56,781 nucleotides of DNA, taken from Pelethousia sp034928145. GTDB taxonomy: Bacteria; Bacillota; Clostridia; Christensenellales; CAG-138. The stretch is taken from contig JAYFPE010000025.1 of assembly GCA_034928145.1 (NCBI GenBank), forward strand, positions 1 through 56,781, given 5' to 3'. Position 1 is the stretch's first letter. Every line of letters begins with the position of its first letter. Made by a program: the position numbers and the translations under genes. Shown here piece after piece: positions 7,920 to 15,427 of the stretch. The notes under the pieces were generated by a model. That model did not search any database. It saw only the letters and a list, made by a program, of their open reading frames with translations, and was not told the origin of the DNA.

Positions 7920-8801
7920 ATGAGTATTACCACTTTCCTGCAGCATTGCCTCACAGGCATATCGCTGGGGGGCGCATACGCCCTGATTGCGATAGGCTAC
8001 ACCATGGTATATGGCATTTTGCGGCTCATCAACTTCGCCCACGGCGACATTTTTATGATGGCCGGCTATTTTATGGTGTTTGCCGTGGCCAGCATGCCCT
8101 GGCCCATCGCCATGGTGGTGGTGATCCTGGGCACCATCGTTCTGGGCGTGGCCCTAGAACGGGCGGCTTATAAGCCTCTGCGCACCAGCCCGCGCATGTC
8201 CATTATGATCTCCGCCATCGGCGCCAGCTATCTTTTGCAAAACCTGGCGACCTACCTCTTCTCCGCCCTGCCCCGCGCCTATCCGGAGATCCCCATGCTC
8301 AAGAAAATATTCCAGATCGGCGATGTTTCCGCCTCTCTGGTCACTTTCATCACACCGGTGCTCACTATATTGCTGGTGATCGTGCTGATGAACATCATCA
8401 ACCATACCAAAATCGGTATGGCGATGCGGGCCGTTTCCAAAGATTTTGAAACCAGCCAGCTGATGGGCATCAAGATCAACAACGTGATCTCCATGTCCTT
8501 CGTGATCGGCTCGGCCCTGGCCGCCATCGGCTCCATCCTGTATTTTACGGACCGCATGTCCGTTACCCCCTTCTCCGGCGCGCTGCCCGGGCTTAAATGC
8601 TTTGTGGCCGCGGTGCTGGGCGGCATCGGCTCCATCCCGGGGGCCGTGGTGGGCGGCTTCTTCATCGGCATCAGTGAAACCTTCCTGGTGGCCCTAGGGT
8701 ATTCCACCTTTAGCGACGCTTTCACCTTCCTGCTGCTCATCATCATGCTGCTGTTTAGGCCCACGGGCTTGTTCGGCGAGAAAATTACGGATAAGGTGTG
8801 A
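7920..8801 (+). CDS. livH: Branched-chain amino acid ABC transporter permease LivH
   Basis: A 293-residue membrane permease with about eight helices. The N-terminal GGAYALIAIGYTMVYGILRLINFAHGD signature (split here across helix 1-2) and the late GGIGSIPGAVVGGFFIG loop identify LivH. It pairs with LivM to form the channel through which LivK-bound amino acid passes. The stop overlaps the start region of livM. Confidence 0.95.
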   Translation: MSITTFLQHCLTGISLGGAYALIAIGYTMVYGILRLINFAHGDIFMMAGYFMVFAVASMPWPIAMVVVILGTIVLGVALERAAYKPLRTSPRMSIMISAIGASYLLQNLATYLFSALPRAYPEIPMLKKIFQIGDVSASLVTFITPVLTILLVIVLMNIINHTKIGMAMRAVSKDFETSQLMGIKINNVISMSFVIGSALAAIGSILYFTDRMSVTPFSGALPGLKCFVAAVLGGIGSIPGAVVGGFFIGISETFLVALGYSTFSDAFTFLLLIIMLLFRPTGLFGEKITDKV

Positions 8802-8806
8802 TGCAT

Positions 8807-9952
8807 ATGAAGAAAAGTACAAAAACCTTATGCAATTGCATAACCATCGCCTTGCTGCTTATCTTCCTGCTCTATATGGAGACCCAGCAAACTACCCAGG
8901 GTATGGCTGTATCCATCCTGCAAAAGAGCGCCATATTGGCCGTGGCCGCCGTTTCCATGAACCTGCTCAATGGCTTCACGGGCCTCTTCTCCCTGGGCCA
9001 GGCCGGCTTTATGGCCATAGGCGCGTATGTGACGGCCATTCTCACCATCCCCGCGAATAAGATCGAAGCCGTTTATTATATGAACGGCGTGGCCCCTTGG
9101 ATCATGAGCCTCAAGGCGGCCCTTGGCGGCATCCCCGATGTGGTGTTGATCCCCTTGGCCCTGATCGCGGGCGGCCTGGTGGCGTCCGTCTGTGCGGCGC
9201 TGATCGGCATTCCGGTGCTGCGGCTCAAGAGCGACTACCTGGCTATTGCCACGCTGGGCTTTTCCGAAATCATCCGCGCGCTCATCTCAAGCCCCCAGAT
9301 GGATCAGATCACCAACGGCTCCTACGGCGTAAAGAACATCCCCGGCTTTGGCGTAAGCAGCGGCTTCGGCTGCCTGCTGGTGCCCTTTGGCATCGCGGCC
9401 CTGTGCATCATCTTCATGGTGCTGCTGATCCGCTGCTCCTATGGCCGCGCCTTCAAGGCCATCCGGGAGGATGAGGTTTCCGCCGAGGCCATGGGCATCA
9501 ATCTCTTTAAGCACAAGGAGATGGCCTTCGTGATCAGCTCCTTCTTCACCGCCATCGCCGGCGGCCTGTTGGCCATGTATATGCGCTCCATCGAAGCTAA
9601 GACCTTTCAGATCATGCTCACCTATGATGTGCTGCTGATCGTGGTCATCGGCGGCATCGGCTCGGTCTCCGGCAGCGTGCTAGGCGCGTTCCTGGTGACG
9701 GCCAGCAAGGAATGGTGGCTGCGCTTCTTCGATACCCCGCTGACCATAGGCGGCTGGCAGGTGCCGCTGTTCCGCACCGGCTTCCGCATGGTCATCTTCT
9801 CGTTGCTGCTAATGGCCGTGGTGCTCTTCTGGCGGCGCGGCATCATGGGCAGCCGGGAGTTCAGCTGGGATAATATCCCCCGGTTCTTCGCCTGGCTCAA
9901 AAAGAAGTTTGGTAAAAAAGGCCTGGGGGAAGGAGGTGGCGAGAATGCCTGA
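8807..9952 (+). CDS. livM: Branched-chain amino acid ABC transporter permease LivM
   Basis: A 381-residue permease with about nine to ten helices; family features are NLLNGFTGLFSLGQAGFMAIGAY (split over helices), LAIATLGFSEIIR and GGIGSVSGSVLGAFLV. ATG at 8807 is chosen because AAGGTG sits about 7 bases upstream; ATG 8801 or GTG 8798 are also possible. A ~30-residue charged C-terminal tail (WLKKKFGKKGLGEGG) faces the cytoplasm. It overlaps livG by 8 bases. Confidence 0.93.
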   Translation: MKKSTKTLCNCITIALLLIFLLYMETQQTTQGMAVSILQKSAILAVAAVSMNLLNGFTGLFSLGQAGFMAIGAYVTAILTIPANKIEAVYYMNGVAPWIMSLKAALGGIPDVVLIPLALIAGGLVASVCAALIGIPVLRLKSDYLAIATLGFSEIIRALISSPQMDQITNGSYGVKNIPGFGVSSGFGCLLVPFGIAALCIIFMVLLIRCSYGRAFKAIREDEVSAEAMGINLFKHKEMAFVISSFFTAIAGGLLAMYMRSIEAKTFQIMLTYDVLLIVVIGGIGSVSGSVLGAFLVTASKEWWLRFFDTPLTIGGWQVPLFRTGFRMVIFSLLLMAVVLFWRRGIMGSREFSWDNIPRFFAWLKKKFGKKGLGEGGGENA

Positions 9953-10784
9953 GACCGTACTTCGTCTTGAAAACATAACCATGCAGTTCGGCGGCGTAGT
10001 CGCTGTGAACGACCTGACTATGGATGTGAACAAGGGCGAGATCGTAGCCCTCATCGGCCCCAACGGAGCCGGCAAAACCACCGCTTTCAACGTCATCACC
10101 GGCGTATATGCCCCCACCAACGGCAGGGTTACCCTTAAGGGCGTCGTCATCGCCGAAGATTTCCCCCGCGGCAAGATGAAAAAGCTCTATGCCGGGGGCC
10201 ACAACGGCGAGTATAGCAACTCGGTCAATAACACCCCGGATAAGATCACCAAGATGGGCGTGGCGCGCACCTTCCAGAACATCCGCCTTTTCAAAAGCCT
10301 CACGGTGTTTGAGAACGTGCTGATCGCCCAGCATATGAACCTCAAGGCAGGCCTCTTTGCCGCCACCTTCGGCCTCAACCGCAAAGAGGAAGAAGCCATG
10401 CGCGCGGAGTGCATGCGCCTGCTCACCATCCTCGACCTGGCAGACGTAAAGGATGAGATCGCCAACAACCTGCCTTACGGCAAGCAGCGCCACCTCGAGA
10501 TTGCCCGCGCCCTGGCCACCAAGCCGGAGCTGTTGCTGCTCGATGAGCCCGCTGCAGGCATGAATCCCCAGGAGACCGACGAGCTGACCGCCTTCATCCG
10601 CCGCATCCGCGATGATTTCCACCTTACCGTCTTCATGATCGAGCACCACATGAACCTGGTAATGGAGATATCCGACCGGATCTACGTGATCGACTTCGGC
10701 AAGCAGATCTCCGAGGGTACGCCCGCACAGGTGCAGGATGATCCCGCTGTTATCAGCGCGTATTTGGGGGTGGAAGAAGAATGA
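9945..10784 (+). CDS. livG: Branched-chain amino acid ABC transporter ATPase LivG
   Basis: A 279-residue ATPase: Walker A GPNGAGKTT at 38-46, LivG-type insertion before GVARTFQNIRLF, signature LPYGKQRHLEIARAL (a variant of LSYGQQR), Walker B LLLLDEPAAGMN and switch His in IEHHMN. Start chosen at MPETVLRLEN, preceded by GGAGG inside the end of livM. It hydrolyses ATP together with LivF to drive uptake. Confidence 0.95.
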   Translation: MPETVLRLENITMQFGGVVAVNDLTMDVNKGEIVALIGPNGAGKTTAFNVITGVYAPTNGRVTLKGVVIAEDFPRGKMKKLYAGGHNGEYSNSVNNTPDKITKMGVARTFQNIRLFKSLTVFENVLIAQHMNLKAGLFAATFGLNRKEEEAMRAECMRLLTILDLADVKDEIANNLPYGKQRHLEIARALATKPELLLLDEPAAGMNPQETDELTAFIRRIRDDFHLTVFMIEHHMNLVMEISDRIYVIDFGKQISEGTPAQVQDDPAVISAYLGVEEE

Positions 10785-11497
10785 GCATGCTGGAAGTAAA
10801 AGACCTCCGTGTGAATTACGGCGGCATCGAAGCCCTCAAGGGCATCTCCTTCGAAGTGAACGAGGGTGAGATCGTGACCCTCATCGGCGCGAATGGCGCG
10901 GGTAAATCCGCCACCCTCAAGGCCATCTCGGGCCTGGTACCTATGGCTGGCGGCTCCATCGTCTACAACGGCGAAGTGATGTCCGGCTTCGATTCTCAAA
11001 AGATCGTGCAGCGGGGCATCTCCCTGGTGCCGGAAGGCCGCCGGGTCTTCCCCAACCTCACCGTGCTCGAAAACCTTAAGGTCGGCGCCTACCTGCGCAC
11101 GGATAAAGAGGGCATCGAGGCGGACGTTGAATATATATATCAGCTCTTCCCCCGCCTCAAGGAGCGCCATTGGCAGATGGCGGGCACCCTGTCAGGCGGC
11201 GAGCAGCAGATGCTCGCCGTGGGCCGCGGCCTCATGGCCAGGCCCAAGGTGATGATGATGGATGAGCCCAGCCTGGGCCTCGCCCCCCTGATTGTGCGGG
11301 ATATCTTCAACATCATCCAGCGCATCAACGCGGATGGCGTGACCGTGCTGCTCATCGAGCAAAACGCCAACGCCGCCCTCAAAATCGCCAACCGCGGCTA
11401 TGTGCTGCAAACCGGCCACATGACCCTCACCGGCACCGGCCAGGAACTGCTCAACGACGAAAGCGTGCGCGAGGCGTATTTAGGGAAAACGAAGTAA
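10781..11497 (+). CDS. livF: Branched-chain amino acid ABC transporter ATPase LivF
   Basis: A 238-residue ATPase: Walker A GANGAGKSA, signature LSGGEQQMLAVGRGLM, Walker B VMMMDEPSLGLAP and IEQNANAAL at the switch. The ATGA overlap with livG indicates translational coupling. Last gene of the operon, followed by a strong hairpin. Confidence 0.95.
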   Translation: MSMLEVKDLRVNYGGIEALKGISFEVNEGEIVTLIGANGAGKSATLKAISGLVPMAGGSIVYNGEVMSGFDSQKIVQRGISLVPEGRRVFPNLTVLENLKVGAYLRTDKEGIEADVEYIYQLFPRLKERHWQMAGTLSGGEQQMLAVGRGLMARPKVMMMDEPSLGLAPLIVRDIFNIIQRINADGVTVLLIEQNANAALKIANRGYVLQTGHMTLTGTGQELLNDESVREAYLGKTK

Positions 11498-11522
11498 GGG
11501 TTTCCATTCCAAGTTCATAACT

Positions 11523-11560
11523 AGCGGCCCGGCGCATTTTTGCGCCGGGCCGCTTTGTTG
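11523..11560 (+). terminator. Bidirectional terminator between livF and the NlpC/P60 gene
   Basis: Perfect 14-base arms AGCGGCCCGGCGCA / TGCGCCGGGCCGCT with a TTTT loop. It serves both convergent units. Confidence 0.85.
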
Positions 11561-11582
11561 GTATTTGTTGGTACCTGTTATT

Positions 11583-13268
11583 TTAGAAGATGCGCCAGGC
11601 GCAGATGAAGTTGCGCTTGCTCCAATCACCCAGGCAGGAGCGGTGCACGACCTGGCCCGAGCCGCTGGAGGCGTCGATCATGGTGCCGTCGCCCATGGCG
11701 ATGGCCACGTGGCCCTTGAATACGATCACGTCGCCCTTTTGCAGGCTGGAGAGGGAGCTGACCTTCTGGTAGCCGGTGCTCCTCCAGCCGGAGCTGGTGA
11801 GGTATTTCTGGCTCACGCCCGCCTGCCGCAGGCACCAATATACGAAGCCGGAGCAATCGAAGGTGTTCGGGCCCTTGCCGCCGCGCACATACTTGCTGCC
11901 CAGCTTGCTGCGGGCCGCCTCGATGAAGGCGTTGAGGCTGCCGCCGCTGCTCACCGAGCCGCCGGAGCTGCTGCCGGAACCCCCGGAGCTGCCGCCGCCG
12001 GAATCCGAGCCCGCGCTGGGCGTATAGTCCGAAGCCGCAGCCTTGGCGCTATCCGAGAAAAGGGTCTGTATGGTGTAGCGGCCCGCCTTACCATCTGCAG
12101 AGAGCTTGTTGCGGGATTGGAAGGCCTTCACAGCCTCCTCCGTGGCGGAGCCATAATAGCCCGTGGCCTTGCCGGAAAGATAACCCAGGGATTTGAGCTT
12201 GCCCTGGATCTTGCTCACCGTATCGCCGCTCATGCCCAAGGTTAGGGCATTGGGCTGGGCCTTGTCGCTCATGAGCAGGTAGCGGGTGGCCGGACCGATG
12301 TGGCCGTCCACAATGAGGCCGTTGATTTGCTGGAAGAGCTTGGTAGCGGCCACGGTATCCTTGCCGAAGGTGCCGTCCGGCTCTGTGGTGAGGTAGCCCA
12401 GCTTAAAGAAACGTTTTTGATATTTGAGTACGTCGTCGCTCTTTTCGCCATAGGAGAGGGACTTAGGGATGGCGTCCTCGCTATAGAGCATTTCACGCGT
12501 CTGCTCGCCCACCTTGCCGTCCACATCCAAATGGTTGCGCTTTTGGAATTCCTGCACGGCCGCCTCGGTCTCCTCGCCGAAGTAGCCGGTGGTCTTTTTC
12601 ATGTAGTCCAGCTCGACCAGGCGGCTTTGCAGTTCGGTCACATCCGTGCCCTTTACGCCGATGCCCACCATGTATTTTTTGGCCTCGGCGCTCATGAGCA
12701 GGTCATAAGTGGCTTGTCCTATGCAGCCGTCGATGGTCAGCTCGTGGCTGCGCTGGAAAAGCTCTACAGCCTCCTTGGTTTGCGAGCCGAATTTCTGGGT
12801 AGGCTCGTCGTTATCCATATAGCCAAGGTCCATCAAGCGCTGTTGGATCTCGACGATCTCCGGGCCCTCGTAGCCCTTGCTAAAGAGCATAGGCGTGGGC
12901 GTGGGCACGGGGGTCGGCGGGGGGGAGGCGTTTGCCTGTTGCTGGGCAAGCGCGTTTTCGAGGGAGACCACGTTCGCGTCCTGCCCGGCCGCGGCGGCAT
13001 AACGTGCGCCGGAAGCGGCCGCGCCACTTTCGGCCGCGGCGGAAAGGGAGGCAATGCCCCAGATCAAACCGCAGAGCAGCAGCACCGCGGTGCAGCAACC
13101 GAGGATCGTGCGCAGATCGCCCCGCCGAAGGCCCCGAACGGTACGGGAAACCAATGCGCCAAACCCGCCCCGCTTTTGAAAACGCCGGATGGAGAGAAAG
13201 GAGCGCCGGGCAGAGCCACGCAATATTTCTTTCATGGCGGACCAGCCGCCCCTCGTCTGCCGCTTCAT
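11583..13268 (-). CDS. Membrane-anchored NlpC/P60 endopeptidase with four peptidoglycan-binding domains
   Basis: A 561-residue protein: basic cytoplasmic N-terminus, signal-anchor helix at ~55-75, Pro/Thr linker (PPPTPVPTPTP), four PG_binding_1 repeats (~130-195, 203-270, 277-345, 354-420; each with a DGxxGxxT-type motif), a Gly/Ser linker and a C-terminal NlpC/P60 domain with Cys472 (FDCSGF) and His520 (KGHVAI). It should cut peptide stems of peptidoglycan at the cell surface. The start is unusual: an extended -10 TGCTATAAT ends 7 bases before this ATG, which points to a leaderless mRNA; the internal ATG at 13235 has only a poorly spaced G-rich site. Confidence 0.9.
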   Translation of the reverse strand: MKRQTRGGWSAMKEILRGSARRSFLSIRRFQKRGGFGALVSRTVRGLRRGDLRTILGCCTAVLLLCGLIWGIASLSAAAESGAAASGARYAAAAGQDANVVSLENALAQQQANASPPPTPVPTPTPMLFSKGYEGPEIVEIQQRLMDLGYMDNDEPTQKFGSQTKEAVELFQRSHELTIDGCIGQATYDLLMSAEAKKYMVGIGVKGTDVTELQSRLVELDYMKKTTGYFGEETEAAVQEFQKRNHLDVDGKVGEQTREMLYSEDAIPKSLSYGEKSDDVLKYQKRFFKLGYLTTEPDGTFGKDTVAATKLFQQINGLIVDGHIGPATRYLLMSDKAQPNALTLGMSGDTVSKIQGKLKSLGYLSGKATGYYGSATEEAVKAFQSRNKLSADGKAGRYTIQTLFSDSAKAAASDYTPSAGSDSGGGSSGGSGSSSGGSVSSGGSLNAFIEAARSKLGSKYVRGGKGPNTFDCSGFVYWCLRQAGVSQKYLTSSGWRSTGYQKVSSLSSLQKGDVIVFKGHVAIAMGDGTMIDASSGSGQVVHRSCLGDWSKRNFICAWRIF

Positions 13269-13275
13269 GGAATAG

Positions 13276-13284
13276 ATTATAGCA
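13276..13284 (-). promoter_or_regulatory. Extended -10 promoter, leaderless NlpC/P60 gene
   Basis: TGC-TATAAT on the minus strand, then CTATTCC and ATG. No good -35 hexamer 17 bp upstream (T-rich). The predicted +1 falls on or next to the start codon. Confidence 0.65.
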
Positions 13285-13419
13285 TAAATCGCGCGTCAAA
13301 AAAAAGAAACAAAGCGTTAACAGCACAATTTAACAACCTTGCCCTATCCAGCGGCGCGGTTTGAGGGTATAATAATGTAGAGAAATGTGGATACAAGATC
13401 CTACGGGGAGGTATACGGT

Positions 13420-14085
13420 TTGATCATCATCGGCATATGCGGGGCGAGCGGCAGCGGCAAGAGCACGTTGGCCCGCGAGATACGGGATTCCCTCACCTGC
13501 AACGCCCTTATTATTGGCCTGGATTGCTACTATCGCGACCATTCGGAGCTACCCTTTGCCGAGCGCATCCGCATCAATTATGACGAGCCTGATATCTTCG
13601 ACTTCGACGAGCTATTGGAAGACCTTGAGGCCCTGGAGCGGGGCGAACCCATCACCCGCAACGCCTACGATTATTCCAACTACAGGCGCGCCGATACGGA
13701 TGAGTTGCTCCAGCCGCCGGATGTGCTGATCCTCGAGGGCATCCATATGTTCCGCGATAAGCGCATCAGCGAAAAAATGGTGCTCAAGGTGTTTATGCAC
13801 GTGGATGTGGATATCTGCCTGTTAAGGCGCATCAAGCGGGATATCCAGGTGCGGGGCCGCAGCATAGAGAGCATATCCGAGCAATACCTTTCCACGGTTA
13901 AGCCCGTATATGAGGAATACGTGAGCAAGTATATTTTACAGGCGGATTTCGCCATCATGCGGGGCGGCAAGAACCGCCTGGCCATCGACGCCATCAGCGC
14001 CTACCTTTCGGCCCGGCTGCTGGCGGAAAAATTTGAGCGGGACGAGCACGGCAAAGCCCGCATGGAAGCTGGGAAGGAGGCATAG
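13420..14085 (+). CDS. udk: Uridine kinase-family protein
   Basis: A 221-residue P-loop kinase of the uridine kinase/phosphoribulokinase family. Walker A GASGSGKST lies at residues 8-16; LDCYYRDHSELPF and DEPDIFDFDELLEDL are the substrate-binding segments, RNAYDYSNYRR and ILEGIHMF follow, and IKRDIQVRGRSIESI is the lid region. Expected reaction: uridine or cytidine to UMP/CMP. Start taken as TTG because GGGGAGGT is 7 bases upstream and the protein then begins directly with the P-loop strand; the ATG at 13387 has no ribosome site. Confidence 0.85.
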   Translation: MIIIGICGASGSGKSTLAREIRDSLTCNALIIGLDCYYRDHSELPFAERIRINYDEPDIFDFDELLEDLEALERGEPITRNAYDYSNYRRADTDELLQPPDVLILEGIHMFRDKRISEKMVLKVFMHVDVDICLLRRIKRDIQVRGRSIESISEQYLSTVKPVYEEYVSKYILQADFAIMRGGKNRLAIDAISAYLSARLLAEKFERDEHGKARMEAGKEA

Positions 14086-14095
14086 CCTTTCAACG

Positions 14096-15208
14096 ATGGA
14101 TAGTATTTGGAGATACACGAAAAAATACCTGCCGCTGGTGGCCTTCGGCGTGCTGCTCTATGAGCTGTGCGAAAATTGGCCTGCGGTGCGGCAGTCGTTA
14201 TCCGATTTCTTCTCGATTCTGCAGCCGCTGTTCATGGGCGTGGCGCTGGCCTTCATTGTGAACATGCCCATGCGCTTTCTCGAAACCAAGGTGTTTGCCA
14301 AATGGAAGGATGGCGGGACCAAGCGCGGCGTATGCCTGACGCTGGCCTATATGTTCGTGATCGCAGTGATCACGGCCATGCTGTTGCTCATCATCCCCCG
14401 CATGGTCGAAAGCATCACCTCCATCCTGGTGAATTTCGACAGCAATATGCAAAGCCTCAGCGCCTGGGGCAACGGGATATGGGAGCGGCTCAATCTTCGG
14501 CAGGATGTGGTGGATACGATCTCGCGCGGATTCGCGCGTACCTTTGGCCAGTTGGATGAGATCATCGCCAACGCGGCGGGCGCGGTCGTGAAGGGGGCCG
14601 TGAGCATAATCGGCCTGGCAGCCAACATCCTGATCGCCTTCATCCTGAGCCTCTATTCCCTCTTCAACAAAGAAAAGTTCCTCATGCAGGCCCGGCGGCT
14701 GGTCAACGCCATCCTGGAAGAAAACGCGGCCAGGCGCGTACTGATGATCTGTACCCGCACCAACGCAGCGCTCAACAGCTATTTCTTCGGCCTGATTATC
14801 GACTGCTTCGTCTTGGGCACCATGTGCTTCATCGCCATGAGCATCTTCGGCTTCCCTTATGCGCTGCTTATCAGCGCCACCATCGGCTTTACGCAGGTGG
14901 TGCCCATCGTGGGACCCTGGATCGGCGGCATCGTAGGCGGGTTTCTGATCCTCTTCGTGGATCCGCCGCTGGTGTTGTGGTTCGTTGTGCTGTTGCTTAC
15001 TGTGCAGCAGATCGACAACAACCTGGTTTATCCCCGCGTAGTGGGCAACGCCGTGGGCATCAGCGGCATCTGGGTGCTGATCGCCATCCTTTTGGGTGGC
15101 GGGCTTTGGGGCCTGGGCGGCATCGTGCTCTCCGTGCCGCTGATGGCTGTGTGTTATACCATCGTGGGCGAGTGGGTGAACAAGCGCCTCGAACACAAAC
15201 GGCAATAA
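14096..15208 (+). CDS. AI-2E (PerM) family transporter
   Basis: A 370-residue membrane protein with about eight helices. Typical PerM features: PLFMGVALAFIVNMP near the N-terminus, a long amphipathic middle region, then GFPYALLISATIGFTQVVPIVGPWIGG and the C-terminal QQIDNNLVYPRVVGNAVGISG. Family members have been linked to autoinducer-2 export, sodium/proton exchange or pheromone export, so the substrate is open. It starts 10 bases after the uridine kinase gene; the GGAGG is about 16 bases from the ATG, longer than usual. Confidence 0.9.
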   Translation: MDSIWRYTKKYLPLVAFGVLLYELCENWPAVRQSLSDFFSILQPLFMGVALAFIVNMPMRFLETKVFAKWKDGGTKRGVCLTLAYMFVIAVITAMLLLIIPRMVESITSILVNFDSNMQSLSAWGNGIWERLNLRQDVVDTISRGFARTFGQLDEIIANAAGAVVKGAVSIIGLAANILIAFILSLYSLFNKEKFLMQARRLVNAILEENAARRVLMICTRTNAALNSYFFGLIIDCFVLGTMCFIAMSIFGFPYALLISATIGFTQVVPIVGPWIGGIVGGFLILFVDPPLVLWFVVLLLTVQQIDNNLVYPRVVGNAVGISGIWVLIAILLGGGLWGLGGIVLSVPLMAVCYTIVGEWVNKRLEHKRQ

Positions 15209-15243
15209 CCTTTCAAACAAGCGGCCGCCCTCTTGGGCCGCAA

Positions 15244-15275
15244 ACGGTCCGGCGCATGCCGGGCCGTATTAATTT
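15244..15275 (+). terminator. Terminator after the AI-2E family gene
   Basis: Stem ACGGTCCGGC / GCCGGGCCGT, GCAT loop, followed by ATTAATTT. A second GCGGCC/GGGCCGC hairpin lies just upstream (15221-15241). Confidence 0.75.
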
Positions 15276-15368
15276 GCCGGCGCTGGCACAAATTAGGTGT
15301 GGAAAGGCCGCCACTTTGCGGCCAGATTGTTAAAATTCTTCGTTGCCGCCCCGCAGAATGGATGTAGG

Positions 15369-15377
15369 TGGTATAAT
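15369..15377 (+). promoter_or_regulatory. Extended -10 promoter of the TP-repeat NlpC/P60 gene
   Basis: TGG-TATAAT (-10 at 15372-15377) with no clear -35 box; leader of about 44 bases to an ATG with GGAGG. Confidence 0.5.
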
Positions 15378-15427
15378 GCAATTGGTAAATTATGGTCCAC
15401 ACAGAACCAATTATGGAGGCATAGGAT

